Origin: an uncultured Carnobacteriaceae bacterium
GTDB taxonomy: Bacteria; Bacillota; Bacilli; Lactobacillales; Aerococcaceae
Reading direction: 5' to 3'
Assembly: GCA_938039195.1 (NCBI GenBank)
Contig: CALHVK010000063.1
Coordinates: forward strand, 1-5,921
Length of the DNA stretch: 5,921 nt
Under the pieces are notes generated by a model. It was not told where the DNA came from. It did not search any database and saw only the letters and a list, made by a program, of their open reading frames with translations. Position numbers and translations under genes: made by a program. Positions 4,781 to 5,921 of the stretch are shown here, piece after piece (the stretch's first letter is position 1; each line of letters starts with the position of its first letter).

Positions 4781-5812
4781 ATGCGTAAGAATCGTGTTCG
4801 CGGCTATAATAAACGTTTTTATCCCGGGGTAGCCTTAATCGTGGCGGCTATGCTTTGCCTTGTTTTTGCATTAACAAGACTAAACGTTCCATTATTACAA
4901 CTGCAAAATAAATATTTTAACCTCAATGATATCGTAAAAAATGAAGATTCTATCTTAAAGGTCACTGGTATCGACAAGCACTCCGTCCAAAACTCGGACT
5001 TTGGAAAATGGTCGCTTTATATCGTCTCTTATTTAGAAAAAGATTCTAATGGAAACGAAACGACACAATACATCGGGTTAGAATTAGATGAAGAAACCGC
5101 CAAACAATTAATCGACAAGAGAAACACCTTAAGAGATCATCCTGAACAAATTGCGGGTACCTTTATTGAGCCAGATATTAATGATAAGAAAGTGATGGAT
5201 TATAGCTATCGTACCCAAAATGCTTTGAAAAAGTACATCAAATTCCCAATTTCACGGCGTTATTTCAACTATGTCTCGATTAAACCTGGAAAGGAGACAC
5301 AAAAACTCTTCCTAATCCTTTCTCTCGTCCTCTTGATTCCAGGACTAGTACTCGTATATTTAGCGGAAAAATATCATCAATTTGCGTCATACTACAATAG
5401 TCTATTTGCAGGATATGAAAACACCGAAGCGTTAGTGGCTAGTCATCCAGAGTTGAAGGGTAAACGTCTATCCACATTATTGAATAAAGCCGATTATATC
5501 GATGATACCTTAGGAGTGTACATCTATAAAAACTTCTTCTGTTCTACTGTAAAAGGCTTAGAGATTTATGACTTAAACAAAACAAAGAGCGTACATCACC
5601 TCGAAAAAACTTTTTACCCTGAAGAAGGTGGCAGCTTCATGAAATCGTACCTTATGTTTGCCACAAACGATCCAGATGCTGTGGTTCGTAGTAAGAAAAT
5701 TCAAATTAAAAATATCGGCGAAGAAACCGATGCGCATCTACAACCATTCTTTGACAAATTGCGTCAAGAGTTCCCAGCTATTGAGATTGGGGCGAAAAAA
5801 GAAAGTAAGTGA
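4781..5812 (+). CDS. Hypothetical membrane protein with two transmembrane segments
   Basis: The family of this 343-residue protein is not recognised. A basic N-terminus (MRKNRVRGYNKR) is followed by TM1 (about 16-34, VALIVAAMLCLVFALTRL). Then comes a soluble region (about 35-172) rich in charged residues, TM2 (about 176-196, LFLILSLVLLIPGLVLVYLAE) and a C-terminal domain of about 147 residues. By the positive-inside rule the N-terminus and C-terminal domain are cytoplasmic and the middle domain is outside. There is no cleavable signal, no lipobox and no catalytic motif that I can name. The C-terminal part (YENTEALVASHPELKGKRL, and later YLMFATNDPDAV) looks compact and globular. AAAAAGGAG lies 8 bases before the ATG, which fixes the start. 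It is monocistronic, with a terminator directly after its stop. The coding sequence looks normal for the window and intact. Confidence 0.85.
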   Translation: MRKNRVRGYNKRFYPGVALIVAAMLCLVFALTRLNVPLLQLQNKYFNLNDIVKNEDSILKVTGIDKHSVQNSDFGKWSLYIVSYLEKDSNGNETTQYIGLELDEETAKQLIDKRNTLRDHPEQIAGTFIEPDINDKKVMDYSYRTQNALKKYIKFPISRRYFNYVSIKPGKETQKLFLILSLVLLIPGLVLVYLAEKYHQFASYYNSLFAGYENTEALVASHPELKGKRLSTLLNKADYIDDTLGVYIYKNFFCSTVKGLEIYDLNKTKSVHHLEKTFYPEEGGSFMKSYLMFATNDPDAVVRSKKIQIKNIGEETDAHLQPFFDKLRQEFPAIEIGAKKESK

Positions 5813-5843
5813 TAAGGAGTCCAGTAGGATTCCTTATTTTTTT
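5813..5843 (+). terminator. Intrinsic terminator of the membrane protein gene
   Basis: TAAGGAGTCC (5813-5822) pairs with GGATTCCTTA (5827-5836) over 10 bp with one G-U pair and an AGTA loop, followed by seven T. The stem begins on the base after the TGA stop. Confidence 0.88.
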
Positions 5844-5850
5844 CAACACG

Positions 5851-5872
5851 AAATTATCATATATGATAATTT
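5851..5872. repeat. Perfect 22-bp AT-rich palindrome next to IS end
   Basis: AAATTATCAT followed by ATATGATAATTT is a perfect inverted repeat of 22 bases. It ends exactly where the IS-like sequence begins. It may be the insertion target or an old terminator or operator. Confidence 0.6.
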
Positions 5873-5921
5873 GTACTGACCCCAAAAAGTTAGACAATTA
5901 ATTTAAGTAAAGGATTTAGTT
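5872..5921 (+). mobile_element. Left end of an IS3-family (IS150-group-like) insertion sequence, cut by window end
   Basis: TGTACTGACCCCAAAAAGTT followed by AGACAATTAA resembles the terminal inverted repeats of IS3-family elements of the IS150 group found in Firmicutes. AAAGGA at 5909-5914, seven bases before the window end, looks like the ribosome binding site of orfA, which would start just past 5921. The assignment rests on remembered IS ends. The transposase and right end are outside the window. The exact first base (5872 or a few bases later) is uncertain. Confidence 0.7.

Overview
The window looks like chromosomal DNA of a low-to-medium GC Lactobacillales bacterium. The Carnobacteriaceae (Granulicatella-like) are a guess from codon use and gene style, not a proven placement. 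Supporting signs are strong AAAGGAG ribosome binding sites, an orphan peptide-binding lipoprotein, a folate ECF transporter gene behind a tetrahydrofolate riboswitch, and an IS3-type insertion sequence end.

Layout. Positions 1-116 hold one copy of a 113-123 bp palindromic, structured repeat on the minus strand. It overlaps the stop codon of folT (108-647, minus), the substrate-binding subunit of a folate ECF transporter. The folT leader (648 to about 865) has a promoter, a possible five-codon leader ORF, a THF riboswitch (712-815) and a hairpin that can mask the ribosome binding site. Divergent from folT, and from its own promoter (1014-1042), runs a two-gene operon with a 4-base overlap: a cupin/AraC-type regulator (1079-1927) and a GNAT acetyltransferase (1924-2487). 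Three hairpins (2488-2603) separate it from the convergent oppA-like lipoprotein gene (2615-4237, minus).

Upstream of oppA, two divergent extended -10 promoters overlap around a small palindrome. The rightward one faces three tandem units of the same repeat (4330-4685). An intrinsic terminator sits inside the last unit. Promoter, structured units and terminator together predict a plus-strand noncoding RNA of about 360 nt with no credible protein. The paired arms of the full units differ in sequence between copies but keep their base pairing. This is the strongest unexplained signal in the window.

A gene for an unrecognised two-TM membrane protein (4781-5812, plus) follows, with its own terminator. 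The window ends about 50 bp inside the left end of an IS3-family element, which abuts a perfect 22-bp palindrome.

The genes do not form one pathway. Folate uptake, the regulator/acetyltransferase pair, peptide binding and the membrane protein appear to be separate transcription units, with structured RNA elements lying between or at the ends of several of them.
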